Assembly: GCA_030613345.1 (NCBI GenBank)
Contig: JAUWMD010000086.1
Span: 1 to 9,367 of the forward strand
DNA length: 9,367 bases
Direction: 5' to 3'
Origin: Candidatus Krumholzibacteriota bacterium
Lineage (GTDB): Bacteria > Krumholzibacteriota > Krumholzibacteriia > Krumholzibacteriales > Krumholzibacteriaceae
Made by a program: the position numbers and the translations under genes. Below are positions 1-7,690 of this stretch, piece after piece. Position 1 is the stretch's first letter. Each line of letters starts with the position of its first letter. The notes below the pieces were generated by a model. The model did no database searches, had not been told where the DNA came from, and was given only the letters and a program-made list of their open reading frames with translations.

Positions 1-320
1 GCGAAGTTGTTCCTGAACCCTATATGCTCCGCCTCGCGCCTCAGGATCCGCAGGCCTGTAGCGTGGAACGTCCCGATCCACGGCGGCGCTCCCCTCCCGC
101 CGACTGCCCTGTCGACGCGTGCGCGCATCTCGCCCGCCGCCGTGTTGGTGAAAGTGAAGGCGAGGATACGGGCGGGAGAGACCTTCTTTTCCCTGATGAG
201 GCAAGCGATCCTCTCTGTCAGGACCCTCGTCTTGCCGCTGCCCGCGCCGGCAAGAACGAGAACATGCCCCTCGGTCGTCTCGACGGCCTGCATCTGCTGT
301 GGGTTCAGTTCGGTCTTCAA
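1..320 (-). CDS. UvrD/PcrA/Rep-type superfamily 1 DNA helicase, N-terminal part (truncated by window edge)
   Basis: This is the first 106 residues of an ATP-dependent 3'-5' DNA helicase of the UvrD/PcrA/Rep family, which unwinds DNA in repair and replication restart. The visible motifs, in order, are the Q-motif region (LNPQQMQAV, residues 5-13), the Walker A loop AGAGSGKT (24-31) followed by RVLTERI, motif Ia FTFTNTAAGEM (55-65) and motif Ib GTFHATGLRIL (83-93). Motif Ia usually reads TNKAA, so Thr60 replaces the common Lys. The start is chosen as TTG (318-320). The frame is closed by the stop codon of the upstream gene at 369-371, no in-frame ATG or GTG lies between, and GAAAGGG sits 9 bases before the TTG. 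Starting there puts the Q motif at the usual distance from the N-terminus. The gene follows the peptidase-barrel gene by 48 bases and may be co-transcribed with it, although a DNA-repair role is unrelated. The family is clear, but UvrD, PcrA and Rep cannot be told apart from this piece. Confidence 0.93.
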   Translation of the reverse strand, partial: MKTELNPQQMQAVETTEGHVLVLAGAGSGKTRVLTERIACLIREKKVSPARILAFTFTNTAAGEMRARVDRAVGGRGAPPWIGTFHATGLRILRREAEHIGFRNNF

Positions 321-329
321 GCGGCGGAG

Positions 330-336
330 CCCTTTC
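330..336 (-). promoter_or_regulatory. Ribosome binding site that decides the TTG start of the helicase
   Basis: The minus strand reads GAAAGGG, 9 bases before the TTG at 318-320. The alternatives in this frame are rare codons only (for example CTG near 345), because the previous gene's TAG closes the frame at 369-371. This makes TTG the best-supported start. Confidence 0.6.
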
Positions 337-353
337 GTGATAGACAGAGATTT

Positions 354-367
354 ATGCCGGACGGCAT
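354..367. repeat. Short perfect palindrome between peptidase-barrel gene and helicase
   Basis: ATGCCG-GA-CGGCAT is a perfect 6+6 inverted repeat with a 2-base centre, placed one base after the TAG stop of the upstream gene. No run of T follows on the minus strand, so it does not look like an intrinsic terminator. It could be an operator half-site pair, an mRNA hairpin, or chance. Confidence 0.35.
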
Positions 368-368
368 T

Positions 369-3300
369 CTAGAATTGCGGCCCGATATAGAAATGGAACG
401 CCGGACTGCCGGTGTACCTGAAGTCGGTCGGCCAGCCCAGCTGGAAATCGAGCACCATGTACCCGAACCTCATGTAGAATCCTACACCGAAATCGCTCCA
501 GAAGTCGAGCCCGTTGATCTCCCTCGGTTTCAGCCTTGGGTTCATCCGCTCGATGAAGACCGGCTCGCCCCAGACCGAACCGCTATCGAAGAAGAACGTT
601 CCGCCGATATTTCCGATGCCCCAGCGGCCGGGCCACCCGAATATCAGGGCGTCGATCAGCGGAAACCTGTACTCGAGGTTGACGAGGATCATCCTGGGTC
701 CCTGGAACTGCAGATAATCGTAGCCCCTCAGCGTCAACGGCCCGCCGAGGAAGTAGAACCGCCTGTCCGGCCCGGTGCTCATGCTCGTCACGGCGCGAAG
801 GGCAAACGAGTTGCGGTACCACAGCGGGAAGTATTTCCTGTAGTCCATAAGGAAGGTCGTCCTCGAGATATCCTTGCTCGTGAATCCGACTGCCTGCGAG
901 GCGCTGATCATCCACCTCGTCCCGATAACCGGACCGAACGGCCCGTAGTATGAGGAGTCGTGCACGATGGAGAAGGTCGGCTGTAAGAGCCTCCTCTGCG
1001 AGTTTGCCAGTTCGAGATAGTATTCCTCCTCGGGCGAGCCGATTATATCCTGCGTGATGTAGAACTCGCGGTCCGAGATGAAAGCCTGTAACTCGAGGTC
1101 GGCGCGTGTGAACATCGAGAAAGGGAAGCTTACGTTTGTGAAGACGCCGTAATTACGCTCGGAAAAGTACCTGTAATCGGTGAATATCTCCCCTACAGAG
1201 GATACCCTCGAGTTGAGGTAGTTCTTGAACTGAAAGATGCCGAACGAGTAATCGAGCCTGCGCTTGAGGTAGTAGTAGCTCAGCATGATATCGCTGTCCT
1301 CGAGCGACCCGTACAGGCCGAACTGCAGGAATATGTGATGGTCGCCGAGCAGGTCGCTGAACGCCACCTGGTTCATCATCCCGAAACCGAGCCCGGTCGA
1401 GAAGAAGAGCCCTATCCCGTTGCCGATGTAGTCAGGCTGGAACTTCAGACTGTACGGCTCGATCGTGCCGATCTTCTCCCTCATCAGCTCACGTTTCGCT
1501 TCGAGCGAGTCGGGATGGATCCCTTCCTTCGAATCCTCGTTGATCACGATGAAGGGAACGTCACCGTCAAGAACTATGTCCTGTATACCGGGATCCTCCA
1601 GGTCCTTTGGCGTCTTTTCCCTTCCATGGATCTCACCGCGCACGCTTCCCGAGACCACCCTGTCATCGTCCCCCCACAATATATCGTCGAACATAACCGT
1701 GTTGAGCAGCGAGTCGGCCGGATCGACAGAGGCCATGCTGCCCGTCTCCGGTTGCTGCGGCGAAATACTGTAGTCGGGTATCCGGCCGAAAGGCCTCGCT
1801 GCAGGCTTCTCCTCCGCCAGCATCGGGCTTCCCGTCGAATACGAGACGGAGGATTTCTCTGAAAACTTCTCCATCACGAATAGATCGTATCCACCCTGGT
1901 TGAAGGCACTGAATACCAGCCTGTCTCTCTCCACCGAATACGAAGGCGTGAATATGCCTCCGAGCACATCGGTGAAACGGTGATAGGCGCCGTTTATCAG
2001 GTTGCCCCTGTAAAGATTGTTCACGTCCGTCTCGTCGGATGTAAAAATGATCTCCTCGCCCCCGTTGATAACAAGCGGGGCGCTGTCGTTCCCCGGGGTA
2101 GAGATGAGAAGCTCCTTCTCCCCCGTCTCGATGTCAACACTCCAGATATCCGTCTCGGCCTTGAGGACATTGTCGCTGAGCTGCAGGTTGACACCGGCGA
2201 GTTTTTCGACCCCCGCGCTGTCGGGAGCGAATATCGGCTGGATGGCAACGAGCGGATGCCTGCTGTATGCGAGCTTTCTACCGTACGGAAACCAGGCCGG
2301 ATCGGACTCGTCGTTCATATCGTCGGTGACCTGTGTGGTCGTCTCCGTCTCCATGTCGTATACGTAGAGATCGGTCTTGCCCTTGATCACTCCGACCACC
2401 GCGACCATCCTGTTGTCCGGCGAGAGGGTCGGGCTGAAGAAGAAGTCGACCGGCATGTCGATCTCCTTCAGGATCCTGCCTCTCGGTACGGACAGGACGA
2501 ACAGCCTGTCCCGTCCGTCCGACTTCGCCACGAAAGCGATGCTTTTCCCGTCGGACGCCCAGGTGAGGCTCGATTTCATCGACCTGATAGACTCGAACTT
2601 CTCCGACATGGATCCGATGAGCATCTTCTTCTCGATCTTTCCCGTGATGGCGTTCATCAGGTAGATGCCATCGAGGCCCTTCCTGTCCGAGTATAAGATG
2701 ATGTGCTCACCGTCCGGGGAAAACTCGGGCTTTGTATTCTGGTAGCTGTGATCCTTGACATGATCGGTGAGGCGGCGGCCGTGGTACTCCGGCTCCTTCT
2801 TGTCCGCATAGGCAGGCCAGTACTTGCGCCTCAGCTCCTTCTTCCATGCCTTCGAGAGCTCGGAAGTCGTTATCCCCAGTGTCGATTTAAGGGCAGCGTC
2901 GATCGACCGCTGGTACCTCAGCTGGTCCATGATCTCGACGACCTTGCCGGGGCCGTACGTCTCGTTGATATAGTTGATGGCGGACTGTCCCGCCTTGTAG
3001 TTCATGTAACCGCCGGCGTAGTTGAGATCGTACGGAAGGTAGTCGAAGACCGTAGCGTCGCGCATGAACATCCTGGCGGTGGCGTCCATGCCGCCGACCG
3101 AGTAGTACTCCGCCATACCCTCGGCGAACCAGAGGGGGATGTTGAAGAGCGCGCCCTGCGCAAAGGCCGACCTGAGCAACGAACCGTAGATTATGTCGAA
3201 CTGGAATATATGCACGAGCTCGTGTATCGCCGTGTGGGCGAAATCCTCGTTACTGCCGCTGAAATGGAGTACCATCCTCTTGCGCGTCGGCTCTGCGAAG

Positions 3301-3653
3301 GCCTGGACGCCCTCGGGCAGGAGGCCCCAGGTGATGTTGGTCTGCTGGAAATACGAATGGCTAGCGTAGAGGATGACGGGGATCCTCCATGCGATGTTGT
3401 GCTCGAAATCGTTCGAGTGCTTCCCGTACCCGTACTCGAGTATCACCGCGGTCCTGGCGGCCAGGTCGCGGTATCCCTCATGGAAATGCAGATCGAAATG
3501 GGGCGTCTTGAGGACATTCCACTTGAAATCGTTGTACTGGACCTTGTTCTTGCCGAACCACCACGCCTGCGCACCGACCTCCTCCGTGCTGACGGCGGAA
3601 AGGGCCAGTACGACAATCGAAAGCGCCCGCAGACGGTATATGAGCCGCCTCAT
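369..3653 (-). CDS. Secreted peptidase-MA-like / TolB-type propeller / Omp85-like barrel fusion protein
   Basis: This 1094-residue protein has three fused modules. A signal peptide (Arg-rich start, hydrophobic residues about 11-22, likely cleavage after AQA at 30) sends it to the envelope. Residues about 35-285 look like a peptidase-MA-type zinc peptidase: HELVH gives His144, Glu145 and His148, and WFAEGMAEY gives the likely third ligand Glu178 (or Glu182). Residues about 300-595 hold PD40/TolB-like propeller blades (EFSPDGEHI, TWASDGKSIAFV, TLSPDNRMVAVV, AWFPYGRKLAYS). An acidic, Pro/Ser-rich linker (about 600-725) leads into a C-terminal barrel (about 730-1094) with SDLLGDH, an LRGY motif (Arg976) like the conserved VRGF/Y of BamA loop 6, and a terminal Phe. 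No POTRA domains are seen. The start is ATG 3651-3653, with GGGAGG 8 bases upstream and the signal peptide directly after it. A longer frame from GTG 3698 lacks both. The gene probably has its own promoter. Substrate and function are unknown. Confidence 0.88.
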   Translation of the reverse strand: MRRLIYRLRALSIVVLALSAVSTEEVGAQAWWFGKNKVQYNDFKWNVLKTPHFDLHFHEGYRDLAARTAVILEYGYGKHSNDFEHNIAWRIPVILYASHSYFQQTNITWGLLPEGVQAFAEPTRKRMVLHFSGSNEDFAHTAIHELVHIFQFDIIYGSLLRSAFAQGALFNIPLWFAEGMAEYYSVGGMDATARMFMRDATVFDYLPYDLNYAGGYMNYKAGQSAINYINETYGPGKVVEIMDQLRYQRSIDAALKSTLGITTSELSKAWKKELRRKYWPAYADKKEPEYHGRRLTDHVKDHSYQNTKPEFSPDGEHIILYSDRKGLDGIYLMNAITGKIEKKMLIGSMSEKFESIRSMKSSLTWASDGKSIAFVAKSDGRDRLFVLSVPRGRILKEIDMPVDFFFSPTLSPDNRMVAVVGVIKGKTDLYVYDMETETTTQVTDDMNDESDPAWFPYGRKLAYSRHPLVAIQPIFAPDSAGVEKLAGVNLQLSDNVLKAETDIWSVDIETGEKELLISTPGNDSAPLVINGGEEIIFTSDETDVNNLYRGNLINGAYHRFTDVLGGIFTPSYSVERDRLVFSAFNQGGYDLFVMEKFSEKSSVSYSTGSPMLAEEKPAARPFGRIPDYSISPQQPETGSMASVDPADSLLNTVMFDDILWGDDDRVVSGSVRGEIHGREKTPKDLEDPGIQDIVLDGDVPFIVINEDSKEGIHPDSLEAKRELMREKIGTIEPYSLKFQPDYIGNGIGLFFSTGLGFGMMNQVAFSDLLGDHHIFLQFGLYGSLEDSDIMLSYYYLKRRLDYSFGIFQFKNYLNSRVSSVGEIFTDYRYFSERNYGVFTNVSFPFSMFTRADLELQAFISDREFYITQDIIGSPEEEYYLELANSQRRLLQPTFSIVHDSSYYGPFGPVIGTRWMISASQAVGFTSKDISRTTFLMDYRKYFPLWYRNSFALRAVTSMSTGPDRRFYFLGGPLTLRGYDYLQFQGPRMILVNLEYRFPLIDALIFGWPGRWGIGNIGGTFFFDSGSVWGEPVFIERMNPRLKPREINGLDFWSDFGVGFYMRFGYMVLDFQLGWPTDFRYTGSPAFHFYIGPQF

Positions 3654-3661
3654 GTATCGAT

Positions 3662-3667
3662 CCTCCC
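3662..3667 (-). promoter_or_regulatory. Strong ribosome binding site fixing the start of the peptidase-barrel gene
   Basis: GGGAGG on the minus strand lies 8 bases before the ATG at 3651-3653. It supports this start over the in-frame GTG at 3696-3698, which has no comparable site and would place 15 extra residues before the signal peptide. Confidence 0.8.
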
Positions 3668-3684
3668 ACGGGGCTGCCAAGTAC

Positions 3685-3708
3685 GCACACCCCCACACTG
3701 CACACCCC
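3685..3708. repeat. Direct repeat GCACACCCC, two copies 15 bases apart
   Basis: GCACACCCC occurs at 3685-3693 and again at 3700-3708 (GGGGTGTGC on the minus strand). The spacing of 15 bases is about one and a half helical turns. The copies lie at and just after the predicted transcription start of the peptidase-barrel gene, so they could bind a regulator or shape the leader RNA. They may also be simple GT-rich sequence. Confidence 0.4.
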
Positions 3709-3713
3709 TGTAC

Positions 3714-3741
3714 ATTATAAAGATGTCCCCTGAATTGTACA
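3714..3741 (-). promoter_or_regulatory. Candidate sigma-70-type promoter for the peptidase-barrel gene
   Basis: A perfect TATAAT lies at 3719-3714 on the minus strand. Sixteen bases upstream is TGTACA (3741-3736), a 4-of-6 match to TTGACA. A better-looking TTGAAA (3748-3743) is 23 bases from the -10 and so too far. The surroundings are clearly more AT-rich than the coding DNA. A start of transcription near 3707 would leave a leader of about 54 bases before the ATG. The TGTACA palindrome recurs overlapping the downstream edge of the -10 (3709-3714), so it may be an operator as well as a -35. The promoter rules of this unknown lineage are not established, hence moderate confidence. Confidence 0.45.
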
Positions 3742-3773
3742 TTTTCAAGGGATTTAACGAATTTTTCCCGGTT

Positions 3774-6700
3774 TCAGAACTCCCAGCGCAGCTTGAGGTC
3801 GACGTTGTACTCGTCGGTGCTTCTCGAGCTCTCCCCCTGCATCGCCGTTTCGGAGTACTTTATCAACTGCGTTCTGATGAGAAACAGCCTGCTGATCCTG
3901 TACTCTACCTCGATCTGCCTAGCAGTCGATATCGCAAGGCCCTGCCTGTACTTCACGTAGAGTCCCTCGGAGAGGTATTTACCCACGGCGACCATCGTCT
4001 GCTTCTGATCCATCCCGTTCGTCGTACGATCCTGCAGCCCCTCGGTTTCGAGCTCTATCGTGATCCCCTGCATCTGGGAGTTGAGGGCCCTCTCGATATA
4101 GTTCGCGGCGAGGTTCTGCGCCGTTCCGACCGCGTCCCATCCGTCCTCTCCCCCTGAAGATCCGATGATGCCACCGCCGAGCATCTTCCAGATGTCCGTT
4201 TCGCTGTATCCGGGATCCTCGTGCACGAGCGTCACTTTGGGCTCGACGTCGTCCTGCAGCCAGACAAGGGACAGGAATATCCTGCGTCCCTCCGGATCGA
4301 GCGTCTCCGCCTCGATGTCTACTATAGGCCTGAATCCACCTGCATGGACGAATTCGAGCTTGCCCGACCTGACCTTGAACTTGTTCCCGTAGACATTGTA
4401 AAAGCCCCTTACGAGATCGAGCGTGCCCCTGAGGTAGGTCCCCCTCTGGTCGTGGTGTAGCGTGATCTCGCCGCGCATCTCTATACTCGAGTCCGGGGTC
4501 TTTATCCATGCGTTTCCCGGTATATCGAGGTCTATTAGCGCCAGCAGCGAGGGTGTCAGCGTTCCCGACGGCGTTCCCGAGGTCAACTCATCCAATACGA
4601 GGAAGACCTCGGCCCTGTTTACCTCGAGATCGCCGGTCAGCGACGGAACGGGCCTGCCGCCTATCATCTCGGTCCCGGCGTGGATGTTTCCGCTGACGAT
4701 CACCATCACGTTCGAGATGCTGGCTAAGAGACACTTGTCGAGCTCGAGATCAACGTCGTACCACTCAGGCCTCCACCCGCTGAGGCCGATCTTTCCGCTC
4801 CCGGTGAAGGAGCCGTCCTTCCCTTCCTTCCCCTTGAGATGCTTGATCGTTATCAGTGTGTCCTGAAGGAGTATCTTGGCGTCGACATTGCGGAAACGCT
4901 CCTCCATGCCGGCCGGCCGGAATCCGGCCTTTTCGAGGCTCAGGTCCCCGAGGATCACCGGATCGGTTATCGGTCCCTCGATCTTGAATCCGGCGGAGAA
5001 CTTCCCGTTCGCCTCCGCCACCAGATCGGTAACACCGGTGATGTGCTTGAGCGGGCCGGGAGGCACGTACATCTCGAGATATATGTCTCCCCCCATGTCG
5101 ATCGAGTAGAACCAGTCTTCCCTGACGATCGGTATCCTGCCCGCGAACTCTCCGTCATGGCCGTCGGCGATCGTGATCCCTCCCGAGAGGCTGACCCTCT
5201 CACCCTCCAGCCGTGCCTCTATGTCTACATGCGGGATAGAGAGATTCTTCCTCGAAAGCTCCCTTACCGAACCATTCATGGCGGCAATCGGATGTATCAG
5301 AGAATCGCTCACCACGACACTGCCGGTGAAGTATCCGCTGCTGAACGGGATGTTCCTCGAGAATCCCAGGAAGGGAGCGAGCGAGAGATCCTCGCACGAA
5401 CCCTCCAGATCGACGGTATACCCGCGAAGAGCCCTGCGCCCGTCCCTGAGCAACTCGCGCAGGGAGCAGCCGTTCAGCCGCCCCTCGAGCCTGAGACCTC
5501 CGAGCGGAGACGACACCCTGTACTCGTCGATCGTGTAGACGCCATCCGCATAACTCGCCAGCATCCTCATCGTGTCGACGCGCATCGTGTCGAAGAGCCC
5601 ATCCTCGAGGGTCATGTCTATATCGACGCCCGGATCGGAGAGAGAGCCCGAGACGGTGACCGTCCCCTTCACCCTTCCGCTTAGGTGGCTGTCGAGTACG
5701 CCCGCAGCGTTGAGCAGCGAAGCGTCTGTCCGGTCGAATGTAAAGACACCCGATATCAGGTCCTCTACTTCGTCGATCCTGCAGTCGAGGTAGAGCGCCC
5801 CGGCCCTCGAATGGAGCTGCAGATCGTCGAACTCGATTCCCTCTTCGCTGAACACGACGGTGAATTCGCCGTAGCTCCTCCACTGTTCGTCGAGCGCTGA
5901 GATGAACACCTCGGAGAGCTCTATCTCGGTGCTCCCGTCAGCGCTGCGAATCTCGCCTCGCATATCTGCATCGAATCCGGGCCTGGTGAGGAAGAGTCTC
6001 TTGAAGGTCGTTATGCCGTCGCCGTATTCCAGAGAGACGTCGAGCCCCGAGAAAGAGGCCGGATCTATCCAGCAGCTGTCGCCGGAGAGCTCGAGCTGCA
6101 CGCCGTACGATTCTTCTTTCGACACGACAAGCTTGATATCGCCCGCCGGCACGAGTACGCGGTTGTACCTGAAATCGGCGAAGGTCCCGTTGCCGCGCAG
6201 CTCCCACTCGTCGAACGAGCCACCGATCACCATGTTCATGCTGACATCGCCCCTGTACTCCTCTATCCCGAGATAGGAAAAGAGCGTATCTTCCTTCGAG
6301 CAGGTCACGTCGATGTACATCCTCAGATCCTCTTCGTTGAGCGATCCGTGCGAACGTATCCTGATTGTCGGCGAATCGACTGCTATGTATCCGAATCCGA
6401 GACTGTCGGGGCTGAACGACCCGTTTACCACAACCGTCTCGAACGGGAACCCACGTATGTGTCCCGCGCCGAGGTCGCAGTCGAACAGCATCAGCGAGCT
6501 CTGCGTGTAGTAGGTCAGCCTTACATGGCCATTTATATCGGTATCTGGAAGGTCGGCATCCTTGGAGAACCCCCGCGAGAGATCGAGTCCATGCGTCTCG
6601 ATATCGAGAAGGAGCATCTGCGGGCTCTCGAAGGTGTAGAAACCGTTGACGGCGACCTTGGCGCCGTTAAACCTTCCCTCTCCCCTGTCGATGCGGAACA

Positions 6701-7673
6701 GCGGCGGGAACCACTCCCCCTCGAGTTCGAAGTCCTCGAGAGCGTAGCCCGAGAAGATGCCGTTTAGTTCCGTCTCGATGGAGAACCTTTCCGGCGTCCC
6801 CTTCACCGAGACGGCACCCTGCAGCTCCCCGAAGTGCGATGTCTCTACATTGGCGATCTTCGCGACTTCTTCGACGTCAATAGGGAAAGCATCGAGGTGC
6901 AGATCGAAGATCATCGAATCGGGATCGATACTCCCGGTTGCGATGAAGACCGACTCGTCGAGCTCGACGAAGAGGCTGTCGAGATATATCTCGCCCGGCT
7001 GCCCGCCCGGGATACGCTCTTTGTCGACCTTGTGGATGTATTCTATCTTTCCGTCTATATCCCTGAGTAATATGTCCCTCCTGATATCCTTCGCCCCACC
7101 ACCCTTCAGGTCGATGTGGACGATCCTGCCGTCCGAATCGACCGAGCCTTCGAGCCCTATGTCCTTCAGGGCGTCGGCCCTTTCAGGTCTCTGGAATATC
7201 ACCTGGCCGCCGCGCAGGACGAACCTGTCGACGGCGAAGACTGGCAGATTGCCACCGCCGTCTCCCTTCATGTGCGGGATTATGTTTATCCCGGTGGAAT
7301 CGGGCTTTATCCAGACATGAGGATTGTCGAGTTCGACGAGGCTGAATCTCGGCGTACCCGACACAAGCGACCCGGCGCTGTACTCGAGTTCTATCCTGTC
7401 GATCCTGATGATGTCGTACGAGAAATCCTCGCCCTCGTAGCGGATGCGGAAATCGCTGACCTCGATATGTTTCAATGGATTACCAGACAACTTACCGATC
7501 TCGAGAGTAAAATCGGACCCGCTGAAAAGATAGCGCGAGAAAATCCCCCCCGCGTTGTCGGCGAAGAAATCGGTCCTGAAGATCACGATTACCAGGATGA
7601 ACGCCGTTATGAGCAGCCCTATGGCGAGCGATACCCACGGCGTCACCTTGTGCTGTATGATCCTCTTGACCAA
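3774..7673 (-). CDS. tamB: TamB family translocation/assembly protein (DUF490/AsmA-like)
   Basis: This 1299-residue protein is close in length to E. coli TamB (about 1260). TamB is anchored in the inner membrane and forms a long hydrophobic-grooved beta-taco across the periplasm. It partners with an Omp85 protein in outer-membrane biogenesis and is implicated in phospholipid transport. Here residues about 13-32 form a single membrane anchor after a short basic N-terminus. An AsmA/TamB-like N-terminal segment follows (for example LEIGKLSGNPLKHIEVSDF, about 57-75), then a long run of alternating hydrophobic beta repeats. The last 300 or so residues match the TamB domain, including GKYLSEGLYVKYRQGL (from about 1231), VEYRISR and the terminal LRWEF with its final Phe. 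The start is TTG (7671-7673), with GGAGGG 6-7 bases before it and no earlier ATG. It lies 17 bases after the stop of the Omp85 gene, so the two form an operon. Family assignment is firm; the exact cargo is not. Confidence 0.93.
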   Translation of the reverse strand: MVKRIIQHKVTPWVSLAIGLLITAFILVIVIFRTDFFADNAGGIFSRYLFSGSDFTLEIGKLSGNPLKHIEVSDFRIRYEGEDFSYDIIRIDRIELEYSAGSLVSGTPRFSLVELDNPHVWIKPDSTGINIIPHMKGDGGGNLPVFAVDRFVLRGGQVIFQRPERADALKDIGLEGSVDSDGRIVHIDLKGGGAKDIRRDILLRDIDGKIEYIHKVDKERIPGGQPGEIYLDSLFVELDESVFIATGSIDPDSMIFDLHLDAFPIDVEEVAKIANVETSHFGELQGAVSVKGTPERFSIETELNGIFSGYALEDFELEGEWFPPLFRIDRGEGRFNGAKVAVNGFYTFESPQMLLLDIETHGLDLSRGFSKDADLPDTDINGHVRLTYYTQSSLMLFDCDLGAGHIRGFPFETVVVNGSFSPDSLGFGYIAVDSPTIRIRSHGSLNEEDLRMYIDVTCSKEDTLFSYLGIEEYRGDVSMNMVIGGSFDEWELRGNGTFADFRYNRVLVPAGDIKLVVSKEESYGVQLELSGDSCWIDPASFSGLDVSLEYGDGITTFKRLFLTRPGFDADMRGEIRSADGSTEIELSEVFISALDEQWRSYGEFTVVFSEEGIEFDDLQLHSRAGALYLDCRIDEVEDLISGVFTFDRTDASLLNAAGVLDSHLSGRVKGTVTVSGSLSDPGVDIDMTLEDGLFDTMRVDTMRMLASYADGVYTIDEYRVSSPLGGLRLEGRLNGCSLRELLRDGRRALRGYTVDLEGSCEDLSLAPFLGFSRNIPFSSGYFTGSVVVSDSLIHPIAAMNGSVRELSRKNLSIPHVDIEARLEGERVSLSGGITIADGHDGEFAGRIPIVREDWFYSIDMGGDIYLEMYVPPGPLKHITGVTDLVAEANGKFSAGFKIEGPITDPVILGDLSLEKAGFRPAGMEERFRNVDAKILLQDTLITIKHLKGKEGKDGSFTGSGKIGLSGWRPEWYDVDLELDKCLLASISNVMVIVSGNIHAGTEMIGGRPVPSLTGDLEVNRAEVFLVLDELTSGTPSGTLTPSLLALIDLDIPGNAWIKTPDSSIEMRGEITLHHDQRGTYLRGTLDLVRGFYNVYGNKFKVRSGKLEFVHAGGFRPIVDIEAETLDPEGRRIFLSLVWLQDDVEPKVTLVHEDPGYSETDIWKMLGGGIIGSSGGEDGWDAVGTAQNLAANYIERALNSQMQGITIELETEGLQDRTTNGMDQKQTMVAVGKYLSEGLYVKYRQGLAISTARQIEVEYRISRLFLIRTQLIKYSETAMQGESSRSTDEYNVDLKLRWEF

Positions 7674-7679
7674 GCCGTC

Positions 7680-7684
7680 CCTCC
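7680..7684 (-). promoter_or_regulatory. Ribosome binding site that supports the TTG start of tamB
   Basis: GGAGG on the minus strand sits 6 bases before TTG 7673-7671, inside the 17-base gap after the upstream TAA. The next possible start in this frame is a GTG at codon 10, which would shorten the basic segment before the membrane anchor and lacks this site. Confidence 0.75.
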
Positions 7685-7690
7685 GGTCCT

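Noticed and set aside
24..953. Plus-strand open frame of 309 codons near the window start
   Set aside because: It is antisense to both the helicase N-terminus and the barrel end of the fusion gene. Its Arg/Pro/Glu-rich composition is typical of a shadow frame.
3654..3698. Longer N-terminus of the peptidase-barrel protein from GTG 3698
   Set aside because: It adds 15 residues before an otherwise standard signal peptide and begins within a few bases of the predicted transcription start. It has no ribosome site, while the ATG at 3651-3653 has GGGAGG 8 bases upstream.
3743..3748. TTGAAA as the -35 element of the intergenic promoter
   Set aside because: It lies 23 bases from the TATAAT, outside the usual 16-18 base spacing. 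It could only serve another promoter, for which I see no -10.
3744..3773. Possible intrinsic terminator after tamB (GGGA ... TCCC around an AT-rich stretch)
   Set aside because: The inverted repeat pairs only about four bases and no T tract follows on the minus strand.
2703..4157. Long plus-strand open frame of 484 codons
   Set aside because: It is antisense to the peptidase-barrel and tamB genes and runs across their intergenic region. Its translation shows no family features, whereas the minus-strand products are clearly recognisable. Long antisense frames are expected in GC-rich genes.
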